DNA of 39,733 nucleotides from an uncultured Bacilli bacterium. GTDB taxonomy: Bacteria; Bacillota_I; Bacilli_A; RF39; UBA660. The stretch is taken from the NCBI GenBank assembly GCA_948479395.1, contig CAOLUI010000001.1, positions 1 through 39,733 on the forward strand, given 5' to 3'. Positions 1 to 7,717 of the stretch are shown here, piece by piece; position 1 is the stretch's first letter; each line of letters starts with the position of its first letter. The position numbers were made by a program, and so were the translations under genes. The notes under the pieces were generated by a model. It did no database searches. It had not been told where the DNA came from and was given only the letters and a program-made list of their open reading frames with translations.

Positions 1-1073
1 ATATACTAAGAGGAAAGATACCTGATTTTAGTAGTGGAGATATTGAACTAGCATTCACACTAAATGGAGAGAAAATAATAGATGCCTTTCCTTTAAAATC
101 AAGTGGATACGTGGTAAATAGTGTAGTATGCGAAGATGGAGCAACAGCGGAGTGGAATGTAGATAGTTGGGGATTAGTAAATATAATTTCTAATGGAGCA
201 AAAAAGATCAAATGTAATATAGATTTTAAAGAACCAACATTAATAGAATATTTAAAAAATTTAGAATCAAGTGAATTAGTAGAAGATGATTATGGAAACT
301 TAAGATATATAGGAGCAGATCCTAATAATTATGTATTATTCAATAATGAGTTATGGCGAATAATCGGAGTAATGAAAGATGTTGAGAATGCTGATGGAAC
401 AAAAGAAGACAAAGTTAAACTAATAAGAGGTAATAGTATAGGATCATATTCATGGGATAATAAAGGAGATTATGGAAGTAGTAATTGGAGTACAAGTGCG
501 TTACAGAAAGTCTTAAATTCAGGAGCATATTGGAATAGAACAAGTGGTAATTGTCCGAGCAGTAAATATGGCACAACAAAGACATGTGACTTTAGTGAGT
601 CAGGACTAACAGAAGAGTCCAAGAATATGATAAGTGAAAGCGTATGGAACTTAGGTAGTAGTAGTTCTAGTAAAATAACAAGTGAGTTATATACATTAGA
701 AAGAGGAGAAAAAGTATATAGTACAAATCCAACAAAATGGACAGGGAAAGTAGGATTAATGTACCCTTCAGATTATGGATATGCGACTGCAGGAGGAGCA
801 ACAACAGATAGAAATACATGCTTAAATGCTCCTTTAGCTAATTGGAATGAAAGTGGAGTAAGTGATTGTAAAGATAATGATTGGTTATTAAGAAGCTCAC
901 AATGGACACTTGCAAGCAGTAGTAATAATATCTTTGTTGTAGAAATATTAGGAAATGTTATTGATCGTTGGGCATATGCTTCGTATACTTTACACCCATC
1001 AATATATCTAAACCCAAGCATAGAAATAGATAATGGAGTAGGTTCTAGCACATCACCATTTGTTTTGAAATAG
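1..1073 (+). CDS. Surface protein, C-terminal part (5' end outside window)
   Basis: The reading frame is already open at the left edge (first full codon at base 3) and runs to TAG at 1071-1073, so the true start lies outside the window; the GTG at 111 has no ribosome site and should not be taken as a start. The visible part contains a recurrent module of Firmicutes surface proteins: an NNELWRIIGV strand, then KVKLIRGNSIGSYSWDN, NWSTSALQKVLN, and near the end NDWLLRSSQW and HPSIYLNP before a SPFVLK terminus. The ending resembles the DUF6273 / formylglycine-enzyme-like (C-type-lectin-like) folds. Cys pairs suggest disulfides outside the cell. No anchor is visible after the module. A terminator follows directly. 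Function unknown; adhesin or ligand binding is inference only. Confidence 0.6.
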   Translation, partial: ILRGKIPDFSSGDIELAFTLNGEKIIDAFPLKSSGYVVNSVVCEDGATAEWNVDSWGLVNIISNGAKKIKCNIDFKEPTLIEYLKNLESSELVEDDYGNLRYIGADPNNYVLFNNELWRIIGVMKDVENADGTKEDKVKLIRGNSIGSYSWDNKGDYGSSNWSTSALQKVLNSGAYWNRTSGNCPSSKYGTTKTCDFSESGLTEESKNMISESVWNLGSSSSSKITSELYTLERGEKVYSTNPTKWTGKVGLMYPSDYGYATAGGATTDRNTCLNAPLANWNESGVSDCKDNDWLLRSSQWTLASSSNNIFVVEILGNVIDRWAYASYTLHPSIYLNPSIEIDNGVGSSTSPFVLK

Positions 1074-1074
1074 G

Positions 1075-1105
1075 AAATTGATTTTTAAAGTCAATTTTTT
1101 TTATA
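1075..1105 (+). terminator. Rho-independent terminator of the surface-protein gene
   Basis: AAATTGA (1075-1081) pairs with TCAATTT (1091-1097) across a 9-base loop and runs into a T tract. The stem is AT-rich and therefore weak, but it sits directly behind the stop codon. Confidence 0.6.
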
Positions 1106-1112
1106 TTTTATT

Positions 1113-1141
1113 TTGTTTACTAGAAAAAAGTGTATTATAAT
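1113..1141 (+). promoter_or_regulatory. Sigma-A-like promoter for the DUF2974 gene
   Basis: TTGTTT (1113-1118), a 17-base spacer and a consensus TATAAT (1136-1141), 28 bases before the chosen start codon. Confidence 0.6.
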
Positions 1142-1168
1142 ATACATATAATAAAAGAGGTGTTAAAA

Positions 1169-2290
1169 ATGAGTAATATTAAAGATTATCTTGATTGGCG
1201 TGGGGATGTAACTTTAAATTATTCTCATTTTAATGAAGTTGATAACCTAATATTTTCCGAGTTGGTTTTTTATAATTTGAAAAATATTGTAACCAAAAAA
1301 AAAATAAAATTAGGTGAAGCATTAAATACATATTTAGAAAAAAATCAAAAAAAAGAAATCTTATCAGAATTCATATTATCAGAAGATCCAATCCCTTTTT
1401 TAGAAGCCTTAAAAGATTCTAAACGTTTTAAAGATTTAAAAATATTTAATTATATTAATATTACTTCCAAAAAAGAAACAAAGCAATTTTCCGCCTTGAG
1501 TATTGAATTAAATTATAATACCATTTATATTGCTTTTAAAGGAACTGATAATAATTTATTTGGTTGGAAAGAAGATTTTAATCTTTGTTTTATGTCCGAA
1601 ATTCCATCTCAATTAGAAGCTGTAAAGTATGTAAATAATATAAAAAGAAAATACAAAAATATAATAATTGGCGGCCATTCTAAAGGAGGGAATCTTGCTA
1701 TTTATGCTGCTGTAAAGTGTAAAGAAAAAATCAAGAAACGTATAAAATATGTATACAATAATGATGGACCTGGTTTTTTAGAAGAATTTACTTCATCACC
1801 TAATTACTTAAAAATACTTCCTAAAATTATTTCAATAGTTCCTGAAACCTCTATTATTGGAATGTTATTAACTCATCAAGGGGAATACAAAGTAATTAAA
1901 AGTTCAACTCAAGGCATTTGGCAACATGATCCATTATCTTGGCAAGTAATTAACAATAGCTTTATAACGATCAAAGAAGTAGATGAAACAAGTAATAAAA
2001 TAAATAATATGCTAAACGAATGGCTAAGAAAAATAACTAAACAGGAAAGAGAATTATTTATAAATACTTTATTTCAAATATTAGAAAAAAATAAAATTGA
2101 AACAATTGCTGAACTTTCCCAAATGAGTTTAATTAAAATTCCTAGTTTGGTTAAATCATTTAAAAATCTAGATGAAGAAAGCCGTAAATTAATGATAAAT
2201 TTATTAAAAGACTTAGTCAAAGAAGCCAAAAAGAATTTTAATACCAAAACACTTTTTAAAGGAATAAAATTATTAGTCAAAAAATCTTAA
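1169..2290 (+). CDS. Mbeg1-like (DUF2974) alpha/beta-hydrolase
   Basis: A 373-residue protein that begins with the family signature (KDYLDWRGDVTL, then FNEVDNLIFSEL). It carries a lipase-type nucleophile elbow GGHSKGGNLA with the candidate catalytic Ser at residue 171, preceded by the strand IYIAFKGTD typical of lipase-3-like folds. No signal peptide or membrane helix is visible, so it is probably cytoplasmic. The start is placed at ATG 1169 because AGAGGTG lies just upstream; an in-frame ATG at 1130 overlaps the promoter. The last 120 residues are Lys-rich and helical. It has its own promoter and is a single-gene unit. The family is common in Firmicutes without an established substrate; esterase or lipase activity is inferred from the motif. 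Confidence 0.8.
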   Translation: MSNIKDYLDWRGDVTLNYSHFNEVDNLIFSELVFYNLKNIVTKKKIKLGEALNTYLEKNQKKEILSEFILSEDPIPFLEALKDSKRFKDLKIFNYINITSKKETKQFSALSIELNYNTIYIAFKGTDNNLFGWKEDFNLCFMSEIPSQLEAVKYVNNIKRKYKNIIIGGHSKGGNLAIYAAVKCKEKIKKRIKYVYNNDGPGFLEEFTSSPNYLKILPKIISIVPETSIIGMLLTHQGEYKVIKSSTQGIWQHDPLSWQVINNSFITIKEVDETSNKINNMLNEWLRKITKQERELFINTLFQILEKNKIETIAELSQMSLIKIPSLVKSFKNLDEESRKLMINLLKDLVKEAKKNFNTKTLFKGIKLLVKKS

Positions 2291-2310
2291 TGTCAAGTGC
2301 TTTTAATATA

Positions 2311-2340
2311 TTGAATTAAAATAAGACCTTTTGTTATAAT
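2311..2340 (+). promoter_or_regulatory. Promoter of tsaE
   Basis: TTGAAT (2311-2316), an 18-base spacer and TATAAT (2335-2340). The ribosome site AGGTG follows at 2347, so the leader is very short. Confidence 0.6.
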
Positions 2341-2357
2341 AAAGATAGGTGATTACA

Positions 2358-2810
2358 ATGGATTATAAATTTACTTCTCATAACGAAACTGATACTCTTG
2401 AATTAGCTCAAAATATTGAAAGTGAAAAATTTCCGAATATGGTTATTTGTTTAGAAGGAGAATTAGGTAGTGGTAAAACTGTTTTTGTCAAAGGTTTTGC
2501 TAATGCAATGGCCATAAAAGAAAACGTTACTTCACCAACATTTAATTTAGTAAAAGAATATTTAAATGGGGAATTGCCTTTATATCATATGGATGTCTAT
2601 CGTTTAGAAGGCTCATGTGAAACTGTTGGCTTTGACGAATATTTTAATAAGGGCGGAGTATCAATTATTGAATGGTCAGATTTAATTTGTGATTGTTTAC
2701 CTGAAGAAAGATTAGAAATTAAATTTAAAATTATTGATGAAAACACTAGGGTTCTAATATTTAAGCCATATGGCAAAGTATATGAAGATATCTGTGATAG
2801 TGTGTTATAA
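2358..2810 (+). CDS. tsaE: tRNA t6A ATPase TsaE
   Basis: A 150-residue P-loop ATPase that works with TsaB and TsaD in adding threonylcarbamoyl to A37 of ANN-decoding tRNAs. The Walker A motif GELGSGKT is at residues 34-41. The family motifs TSPTFNLVKEY, HMDVYRLEG and IIEWSD follow in order, and the length is normal for the family. ATG 2358 is chosen because AGGTG (2347-2351) is well placed for it; the upstream GTG at 2349 lies inside that site. A hairpin terminator separates it from tsaB 53 bases downstream, so tsaE may be transcribed apart from tsaB-rimI-tsaD although it is functionally linked. Confidence 0.95.
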   Translation: MDYKFTSHNETDTLELAQNIESEKFPNMVICLEGELGSGKTVFVKGFANAMAIKENVTSPTFNLVKEYLNGELPLYHMDVYRLEGSCETVGFDEYFNKGGVSIIEWSDLICDCLPEERLEIKFKIIDENTRVLIFKPYGKVYEDICDSVL

Positions 2811-2811
2811 T

Positions 2812-2837
2812 AAAACTCCCGTTTAAAGAGTTTTTTT
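2812..2837 (+). terminator. Terminator between tsaE and tsaB
   Basis: AAAACTC (2812-2818) pairs with GAGTTTT (2828-2834) across 9 bases and is followed by a T run. It lies between two genes of the same pathway and could be a partial terminator. Confidence 0.65.
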
Positions 2838-2862
2838 GTTTTTTTAAGGAAAGGAAGTTAAG

Positions 2863-3423
2863 ATGTATACCTTATATATTGATACTCATTATGATAAAAT
2901 AGTAATTGTCATATACCAAAATACGGAAATAAAAATCCAAAAAGAAATAGATTCTCATAATAATCATAGCGTAATATTAATGCCTTTATTAATTGAAACT
3001 ATTAAAGAAGCCCAAATCAATTTAAATGAATTAAATCAAATTATTGTTATAAATGGCCCAGGATCTTTTACTGGTGTAAGAATTGGGGTAACTATTGCTA
3101 AAACTCTTGCTTTTACTCTAAAAATTCCTATAAAAGTAATGTCTAGTTTATTAATAAAAGCTCTATCTTTTGACCATGAAAAAGTGTGGATCGGGGAAAG
3201 AGAAAAAAATGGCATTTTTATTGGAAAATTTGATAAAGAAAATGATTTAATTGAAGAATATCAATATCTTAAAAATAAAGAAATAACAAATAATTCCCTT
3301 GTGTTTTATGAAGATATTGAAATTAATTATGAAAAAATAATTAAATATGCTCAAAAATTAAAAGAAATAAATCCTCATCTAGTAAATCCTTTATATGTTA
3401 AGAAAATAGAGGTTCAAAAATGA
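2863..3423 (+). CDS. tsaB: tRNA t6A protein TsaB
   Basis: A 186-residue ASKHA-fold paralogue of TsaD that acts as its dimer partner in the t6A complex. The hallmark INGPGSFTGVRIG lies near residue 65, and the N-terminal strand MYTLYIDTH is the phosphate-1-like segment, typically degenerate in TsaB. The start follows a strong AAGGAAAGGAAG ribosome site. Its stop overlaps the start of rimI by four bases (ATGA), which indicates translational coupling. The C-terminal half is short and diverged, as is usual in small genomes. Confidence 0.93.
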   Translation: MYTLYIDTHYDKIVIVIYQNTEIKIQKEIDSHNNHSVILMPLLIETIKEAQINLNELNQIIVINGPGSFTGVRIGVTIAKTLAFTLKIPIKVMSSLLIKALSFDHEKVWIGEREKNGIFIGKFDKENDLIEEYQYLKNKEITNNSLVFYEDIEINYEKIIKYAQKLKEINPHLVNPLYVKKIEVQK

Positions 3424-3848
3424 TTAGATATTTTTTAGAATTAGATTTTAAGAGTATTTATAACTTAGGCAATAAAATAAATTCTCATTTTTCTCAAACT
3501 AATGATTTAAATGAAATATATAAAGATCAATATACTAAAGTTTTAGTATATGAAAAAAATCAGGAAATTATCGGATTTTTAATGTATGTTGAATTAGAAG
3601 AAAGTGTGGATATTTTAAATGTATTAGTTAAAGAAAAATATCGTCGCCAAAAAATAGCTAGTTGTCTAATTGATTATATGATCAGCGAATTGCAAGATAG
3701 TGTTAAACTAATAACTTTAGAAGTTCGAAAAAGCAATAAAGCAGCGATCAATTTATATGAAAAATTTGGCTTTGAAATTATTAATATTCGGCAAAAATAT
3801 TATGGTAATGAAGATGCCTATTTAATGGGAAGGATTATAAAAGAATGA
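3420..3848 (+). CDS. rimI: RimI-like GNAT N-acetyltransferase
   Basis: A 142-residue GNAT-fold protein. The acetyl-CoA-binding segment VLVKEKYRRQKIASCLIDYM carries the R/Q-x-x-x-A variant of the pyrophosphate loop, and the family's helix and beta-6 segment NKAAINLYEKFGFE follows. RimI acetylates the N-terminus of ribosomal protein S18 in other bacteria; the position between tsaB and tsaD, with 4-base overlaps on both sides, is the standard Firmicutes arrangement. Whether S18 is the substrate here is inferred from position and similarity only. Confidence 0.88.
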   Translation: MIRYFLELDFKSIYNLGNKINSHFSQTNDLNEIYKDQYTKVLVYEKNQEIIGFLMYVELEESVDILNVLVKEKYRRQKIASCLIDYMISELQDSVKLITLEVRKSNKAAINLYEKFGFEIINIRQKYYGNEDAYLMGRIIKE

Positions 3849-4852
3849 AAGATATATATATATTAGCTATTGAAACATCATGTGATGAAACCAGTATGGC
3901 TATTGTTAAAAATGGTCACGAAATTACTTCATTTACAGTTTTGACCCAAATGGATACCCATTCTCAATATGGAGGAGTAGTACCAGAAATAGCATCTCGT
4001 ATGCATACTGAAAATATTACAATGGTTTTAGAAGAAACCTTAAAAAAAAGTAACATTAAAATAGAAGATATTGATGCCATTGCTGTTACGTATGCTCCAG
4101 GACTTTTAGGAAGCCTTTTAGTTGGAGTTGAGTTTGCTAAAACTCTTTGTTATGTTTATCAAAAACCTTTAATTGCCGTAAATCATACAATTGGTCATAT
4201 TTATGCTAATAATATAGATAATAAATTAAAATTTCCCTTACTTGCTTTAGTAGTAAGTGGGGGACATACTGATTTAATTCTAATGCAAAAAGATTATCAA
4301 TTTGAAATATTAGGTAGCACATTAGATGATGCAATTGGGGAATGTTATGATAAAGTAGCTAGAGTTTTAGGTTTAAAATATCCTGGAGGGCCAAATGTTG
4401 ATAAATTAGCAAAAGAAGGAAAACCAACTTATAATCTTCCTAAACCGGTAAATGATAATACATATAACTTTAGTTTTAGTGGGCTAAAAAGTCATATTAT
4501 AAACTTAGTGCATAACGAGACTCAAAGAGGACATGAAATAAGAAAAGAAGATTTAGCTTGTAGTTTTCAAATAATAGCAGTTGATGAATTAATAAGGAAA
4601 GTAGAACTTGCTTTGCAAAAAACTAAAGTCAAAGATCTCATAATCGCAGGAGGAGTATCAGCTAACAAACATTTACGTCAAGAAACGCATAAATTAGCCG
4701 AAAAATATCAGATTTCCTTAAATATACCTGATTTTAAATATTGTACTGATAATGCAGCAATGATTGGCGCAGCAGCTTATCCTCTTTTTCTCAAAAAAGA
4801 ATTTGCTGATTTTACACTTAATGCTCAAAGTCAAGCACTTATAACAAAATAA
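3845..4852 (+). CDS. tsaD: tRNA N6-adenosine threonylcarbamoyltransferase TsaD
   Basis: The catalytic subunit of the t6A pathway, 335 residues, of usual length. The ASKHA motif LAIETSCDETS opens the protein. The metal-binding His pair is in NHTIGHIYAN, VVSGGHTDLI follows, SFSGLKSHI is present, and IIAGGVSANKHLR with the CTDNAAMIG motif closes it. The start overlaps the rimI stop (ATGA). A strong bidirectional terminator lies directly downstream, so tsaB-rimI-tsaD forms one transcription unit. Confidence 0.96.
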   Translation: MKDIYILAIETSCDETSMAIVKNGHEITSFTVLTQMDTHSQYGGVVPEIASRMHTENITMVLEETLKKSNIKIEDIDAIAVTYAPGLLGSLLVGVEFAKTLCYVYQKPLIAVNHTIGHIYANNIDNKLKFPLLALVVSGGHTDLILMQKDYQFEILGSTLDDAIGECYDKVARVLGLKYPGGPNVDKLAKEGKPTYNLPKPVNDNTYNFSFSGLKSHIINLVHNETQRGHEIRKEDLACSFQIIAVDELIRKVELALQKTKVKDLIIAGGVSANKHLRQETHKLAEKYQISLNIPDFKYCTDNAAMIGAAAYPLFLKKEFADFTLNAQSQALITK

Positions 4853-4858
4853 ATAAAA

Positions 4859-4897
4859 AAATAATAGGTAAGTTAATTATTCCTATTATTTTTTTCT
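4859..4897. terminator. Bidirectional terminator, tsaD / acetyltransferase
   Basis: A perfect 10-base stem AAATAATAGG (4859-4868) / CCTATTATTT (4882-4891) with a T run on the plus strand and an A run in front that serves the minus strand. The stop codon of the minus-strand gene (4873-4875) falls inside its loop. Confidence 0.8.
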
Positions 4898-5409
4898 TGA
4901 AAAAACTTTTCCCATAAATCTTCAGTTGGGTAAAGAGAAGTTATTTGTTTTCTTTTTTTTATATAATTATCAAAACTATCAATAATCTTAGCTGGGTTAC
5001 CTGCTACAACGCTATTAGGTGGAACATCTCTCGTTATGACACTGCCTGCTCCAATAACTACATTAGGTCCTATTCTTATGTCAGGTAAAATTGTTGTATT
5101 GCACCCAATAAAAACATTATCCATTACTTCAATACAGCCGTTATTATACAAAAAATTTCCTTGATTAAGATAATTTAGTCCTAAATGAAAAACATCATGA
5201 GTAACAAAAGTAACATTGCTAGTCACAATAACATTATTATGAAATTTTATTAGTTCTGGATCTGATGGTATTAACCTAGGTTGAAAAAAGAAATTATTTC
5301 CTACACCTGCAAATATTTTATGTTTTATTAGATAATTAGTTCTCTTATCACTATCTAATATCAAAGCTATTCTAAGACGTTGCCATTGTTTTTTTTTATA
5401 TTCTTTCAT
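4873..5409 (-). CDS. Left-handed beta-helix O-acetyltransferase (CatB/maltose acetyltransferase-like)
   Basis: A 178-residue hexapeptide-repeat acyltransferase. The repeats are visible as VFIGCNTTILPDIRIGPN and VVIGAGSVITRDVPPNSV, ending in the family hallmark VVAGNPAKII. A conserved His in TFVTHDVFH is the likely catalytic base. Acetyl-CoA is the expected donor; the acceptor (sugar, polysaccharide or antibiotic) cannot be read from the sequence. The start follows AAAGAGGG at a normal distance. It lies behind the LCP gene on the same strand but has its own promoter. Acetylation of envelope glycopolymers is suggested by context only. Confidence 0.85.
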   Translation of the reverse strand: MKEYKKKQWQRLRIALILDSDKRTNYLIKHKIFAGVGNNFFFQPRLIPSDPELIKFHNNVIVTSNVTFVTHDVFHLGLNYLNQGNFLYNNGCIEVMDNVFIGCNTTILPDIRIGPNVVIGAGSVITRDVPPNSVVAGNPAKIIDSFDNYIKKRKQITSLYPTEDLWEKFFQEKNNRNN

Positions 5410-5426
5410 CTAAATCCCTCTTTCTA

Positions 5427-5455
5427 ATAATAACAAAACAAGAATAATTTGACAA
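5427..5455 (-). promoter_or_regulatory. Promoter of the acetyltransferase gene
   Basis: On the minus strand TTGTCA (complement of 5450-5455), a 17-base spacer and TATTAT (complement of 5427-5432). Confidence 0.65.
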
Positions 5456-5483
5456 ATAAAATACAGACTTTAATCGCCTGTAT
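5453..5483 (-). terminator. Probable terminator of the LCP gene
   Basis: On the minus strand ATACAG pairs with CTGTAT (plus positions 5478-5483 and 5461-5466) and is followed by TTTTATTTG. The stop codon of the LCP gene lies in the loop. Its tail overlaps the next promoter's -35 box. Confidence 0.5.
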
Positions 5484-7506
5484 CATTATTATTATAATCA
5501 GTTGATGAATTATCTCCGGGAGAACCTGGAATAATATCGTTAATATCATCATCTTTTGGTTCACTAGGCTCATCATCACCATCATTATCACTATTACTAT
5601 TAGAATTGCTATTATTATTTGTAGTAGTATTATTGTTATTATTTGGCTCATTACTAGGTTCATTATTAATAATAGGATTTGTATCACAAACTTGATTAAT
5701 ATAAATTGTTAAATAAGAAATATTTTTAACAAAAGTTCCTGCGGCAACACTTTGACCGTTAATTAATCCTGGAGTTCCAGAGTTACAAGTAAATTCTTTA
5801 CCTAAAGTTATACCATTATTAGAAGCCCAAGACTCAACATACCCAACTGTACTTCCTTTAAAATTAGGAACTGTAGCTAACTTGGTGCCACTGCTTATTC
5901 CTTTTCCAATAATAGGTGAGGTATAATCTTCATTATAATCATAAGAAAATGTTTTAATCATTTCTTCTTTCTTCAATCCTAAATTTACATTTAAAGCATC
6001 TTTAATAGCATTTAAACTATTATCATAATATCCTAAAGCTGAAACATTTAATCCTCCAATATTAATAGGTAAGTTATAAACTTCTAAATAAGTTTTTTGA
6101 ATTTTAATAAAATCTTCGCCCTTTAAGCCATTCACTAACATATCTTTTAAAGACTGATAAAAAGAAAGAATTTGTTTAGTAGATAAATTAGTAGCAATAT
6201 TTTTACTTACAGCTTCTAATATTTTTTCAAAATCTTTAAAGCTTTTAATTTCTATAACTTTTTTTGCCATTGCTTCTACAATTTGTTGTTGATGACGATT
6301 ACGAGCTAAATCACTTTCTAAAAATCCATGACGATTACGCGCATAAGCTAAAGCTTGTTCTCCATTTAAATGTTGTGCTCCTGTATTCATACAAACAAGT
6401 TTTGTGGTATCTCTTAAAGAATTACTTTCACACAAACGACCCTTTCCGTGTTGAGAAATATAATAATCATAATTAGGTGCTTCAACATCTACATCAATTC
6501 CTCCTAGAGCATTAACTAAATCAATAACTCCATTAAAATTAATTTTAGCATAATAATCAATTGTCACATCTACTAAATTTTGCATAGTATTAATTACACA
6601 ATCAGATCCGTATGCCGCAGAAGAATTAATTTTATTATAACGATTATTATTACAAGCAATCGGAACATATGTATCTCTTGGAACACTAAATATTGTTGCA
6701 TTAAGATTTTTAGGATTAAAAGTAATTAACATTAAAGTATCACCATTAAAAGCGGCATTAGCATTTAAACCATCTTTTTCTGAATCAACTCCCATTAAAA
6801 GGATAGTAAAGGGTTCTGTTAACTTTTTATTCGTATTTGAAATAGTTTTTGATTTCATTTTTTCTGAGTAACTATATAAAACTTTCGTTTCACTAGCTAT
6901 ATTACTATAGGCTTCTTCATTTCCAAATAAAATAACATAATTACTAGAAACAAATATAGCATCAACTTGACCATTATATAAAGCATCCAACATTGCATAA
7001 TAATCATCAAAATAAACTACTTCTTGTTTTAATTTTTCTTTATTTTTTAGAGTATTGGCTAATACATAGCCTTCAATATCATCATTATTATTAATCATTC
7101 CTAGTTTACTATCACTTTTTAATTCAGTATTTTTTAAAGCGATCAAATTAGTAGTATATAAAGTATAATCTTCTGATGAAAGCATATCTAATTTATTATA
7201 TATTTTATTTATGATAATTGATGATCCTATCATACCTGTAATAAAAATAATACTAATAAAGGTCAATAATATAAATTTTTTATACTTTTTTACAATAAAG
7301 GTTGATAAACCAAATAAACCATAAAATAAAAACCATATAAATAATAAAACTAATAAAATTATTCGTAGGAGAGTTTCAATTCCCACTAATTGTAAAATAG
7401 CTTTTGCAAATAATATATATCCTATAATAAATAAGATAATAGTCAGTAAATAGAAACTTAAAGCAATTTTATTTGATTTTTTAATCTTTTTTAATAAAAT
7501 TTTCAT
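5470..7506 (-). CDS. LytR-CpsA-Psr (LCP) glycopolymer transferase with PASTA domain
   Basis: A membrane protein that probably attaches wall glycopolymers to peptidoglycan. Three hydrophobic helices occupy about the first 100 residues. Next comes a roughly 100-residue extracellular segment resembling a small solute-binding fold (VDAIFVSSNYVILF). The LCP catalytic domain follows from about residue 230: PFTILLMGVDS, NGDTLMLITFNP, SVPRDTYVPI, and YARNRHGFLESDLARNRHQQQ carrying the arginines that bind the lipid pyrophosphate. A PASTA repeat (VPNFKGSTVGYVESWASNNG) lies near residue 550, then an Asn/Ser/Asp low-complexity tail of about 65 residues. The second ATG (7506) is chosen: GGAAGG is 8 bases before it but only 2 before the ATG at 7512. 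PASTA on an LCP protein suggests muropeptide or septal targeting; that is inference. Confidence 0.88.
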   Translation of the reverse strand: MKILLKKIKKSNKIALSFYLLTIILFIIGYILFAKAILQLVGIETLLRIILLVLLFIWFLFYGLFGLSTFIVKKYKKFILLTFISIIFITGMIGSSIIINKIYNKLDMLSSEDYTLYTTNLIALKNTELKSDSKLGMINNNDDIEGYVLANTLKNKEKLKQEVVYFDDYYAMLDALYNGQVDAIFVSSNYVILFGNEEAYSNIASETKVLYSYSEKMKSKTISNTNKKLTEPFTILLMGVDSEKDGLNANAAFNGDTLMLITFNPKNLNATIFSVPRDTYVPIACNNNRYNKINSSAAYGSDCVINTMQNLVDVTIDYYAKINFNGVIDLVNALGGIDVDVEAPNYDYYISQHGKGRLCESNSLRDTTKLVCMNTGAQHLNGEQALAYARNRHGFLESDLARNRHQQQIVEAMAKKVIEIKSFKDFEKILEAVSKNIATNLSTKQILSFYQSLKDMLVNGLKGEDFIKIQKTYLEVYNLPINIGGLNVSALGYYDNSLNAIKDALNVNLGLKKEEMIKTFSYDYNEDYTSPIIGKGISSGTKLATVPNFKGSTVGYVESWASNNGITLGKEFTCNSGTPGLINGQSVAAGTFVKNISYLTIYINQVCDTNPIINNEPSNEPNNNNNTTTNNNSNSNSNSDNDGDDEPSEPKDDDINDIIPGSPGDNSSTDYNNNDTGD

Positions 7507-7531
7507 CGTCATATCCTTCCACTATTTTATA

Positions 7532-7561
7532 ATTATATAATAGTTCGTTATATAATTACAA
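7532..7561 (-). promoter_or_regulatory. Promoter of the LCP gene
   Basis: On the minus strand TTGTAA (complement of 7556-7561), an 18-base spacer and TATAAT (complement of 7532-7537). A second possible -35, TTGTCA, lies further upstream inside the repeated element at 7571. Confidence 0.55.
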
Positions 7562-7570
7562 TCCCCATTT

Positions 7571-7653
7571 ACTTGACAAGTATGTAATTAACAGTTGATT
7601 TTACTTCTAATTATATTTTAGACTTGTCAAAAGATAATTTAAAATTAACTGTT
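7571..7653. promoter_or_regulatory. Paired dyad motifs between divergent wall genes
   Basis: ACTTGACAAGT (7571-7581, a self-palindrome) and ATTAACAGTT (7587-7596) recur in the same order as ACTTGTCAA (7622-7630) and ATTAACTGTT (7644-7653); in each pair the central A becomes T. The element lies between the promoters of the LCP gene and the glucosaminidase gene. It may be an operator for an unknown regulator controlling both. Confidence 0.35.
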
Positions 7654-7657
7654 TAAC

Positions 7658-7686
7658 TTTAAAAAAATGTCGAAAAATGTTACAAT
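7658..7686 (+). promoter_or_regulatory. Extended -10 promoter of the glucosaminidase gene
   Basis: TACAAT (7681-7686) is preceded by TGT (7678-7680), an extended -10. A poor -35 (TTTAAA, 7658-7663) stands 17 bases upstream. Confidence 0.5.
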
Positions 7687-7717
7687 TATCTTAAGTAAGA
7701 ATAGGAGTAGTTTTTAA

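Noticed and set aside
5424..5687. An open frame on the minus strand overlapping the end of the LCP gene
   Set aside because: It is the Asn/Ser/Asp low-complexity tail read in another frame, giving an Ile/Met/Val run with no domain.
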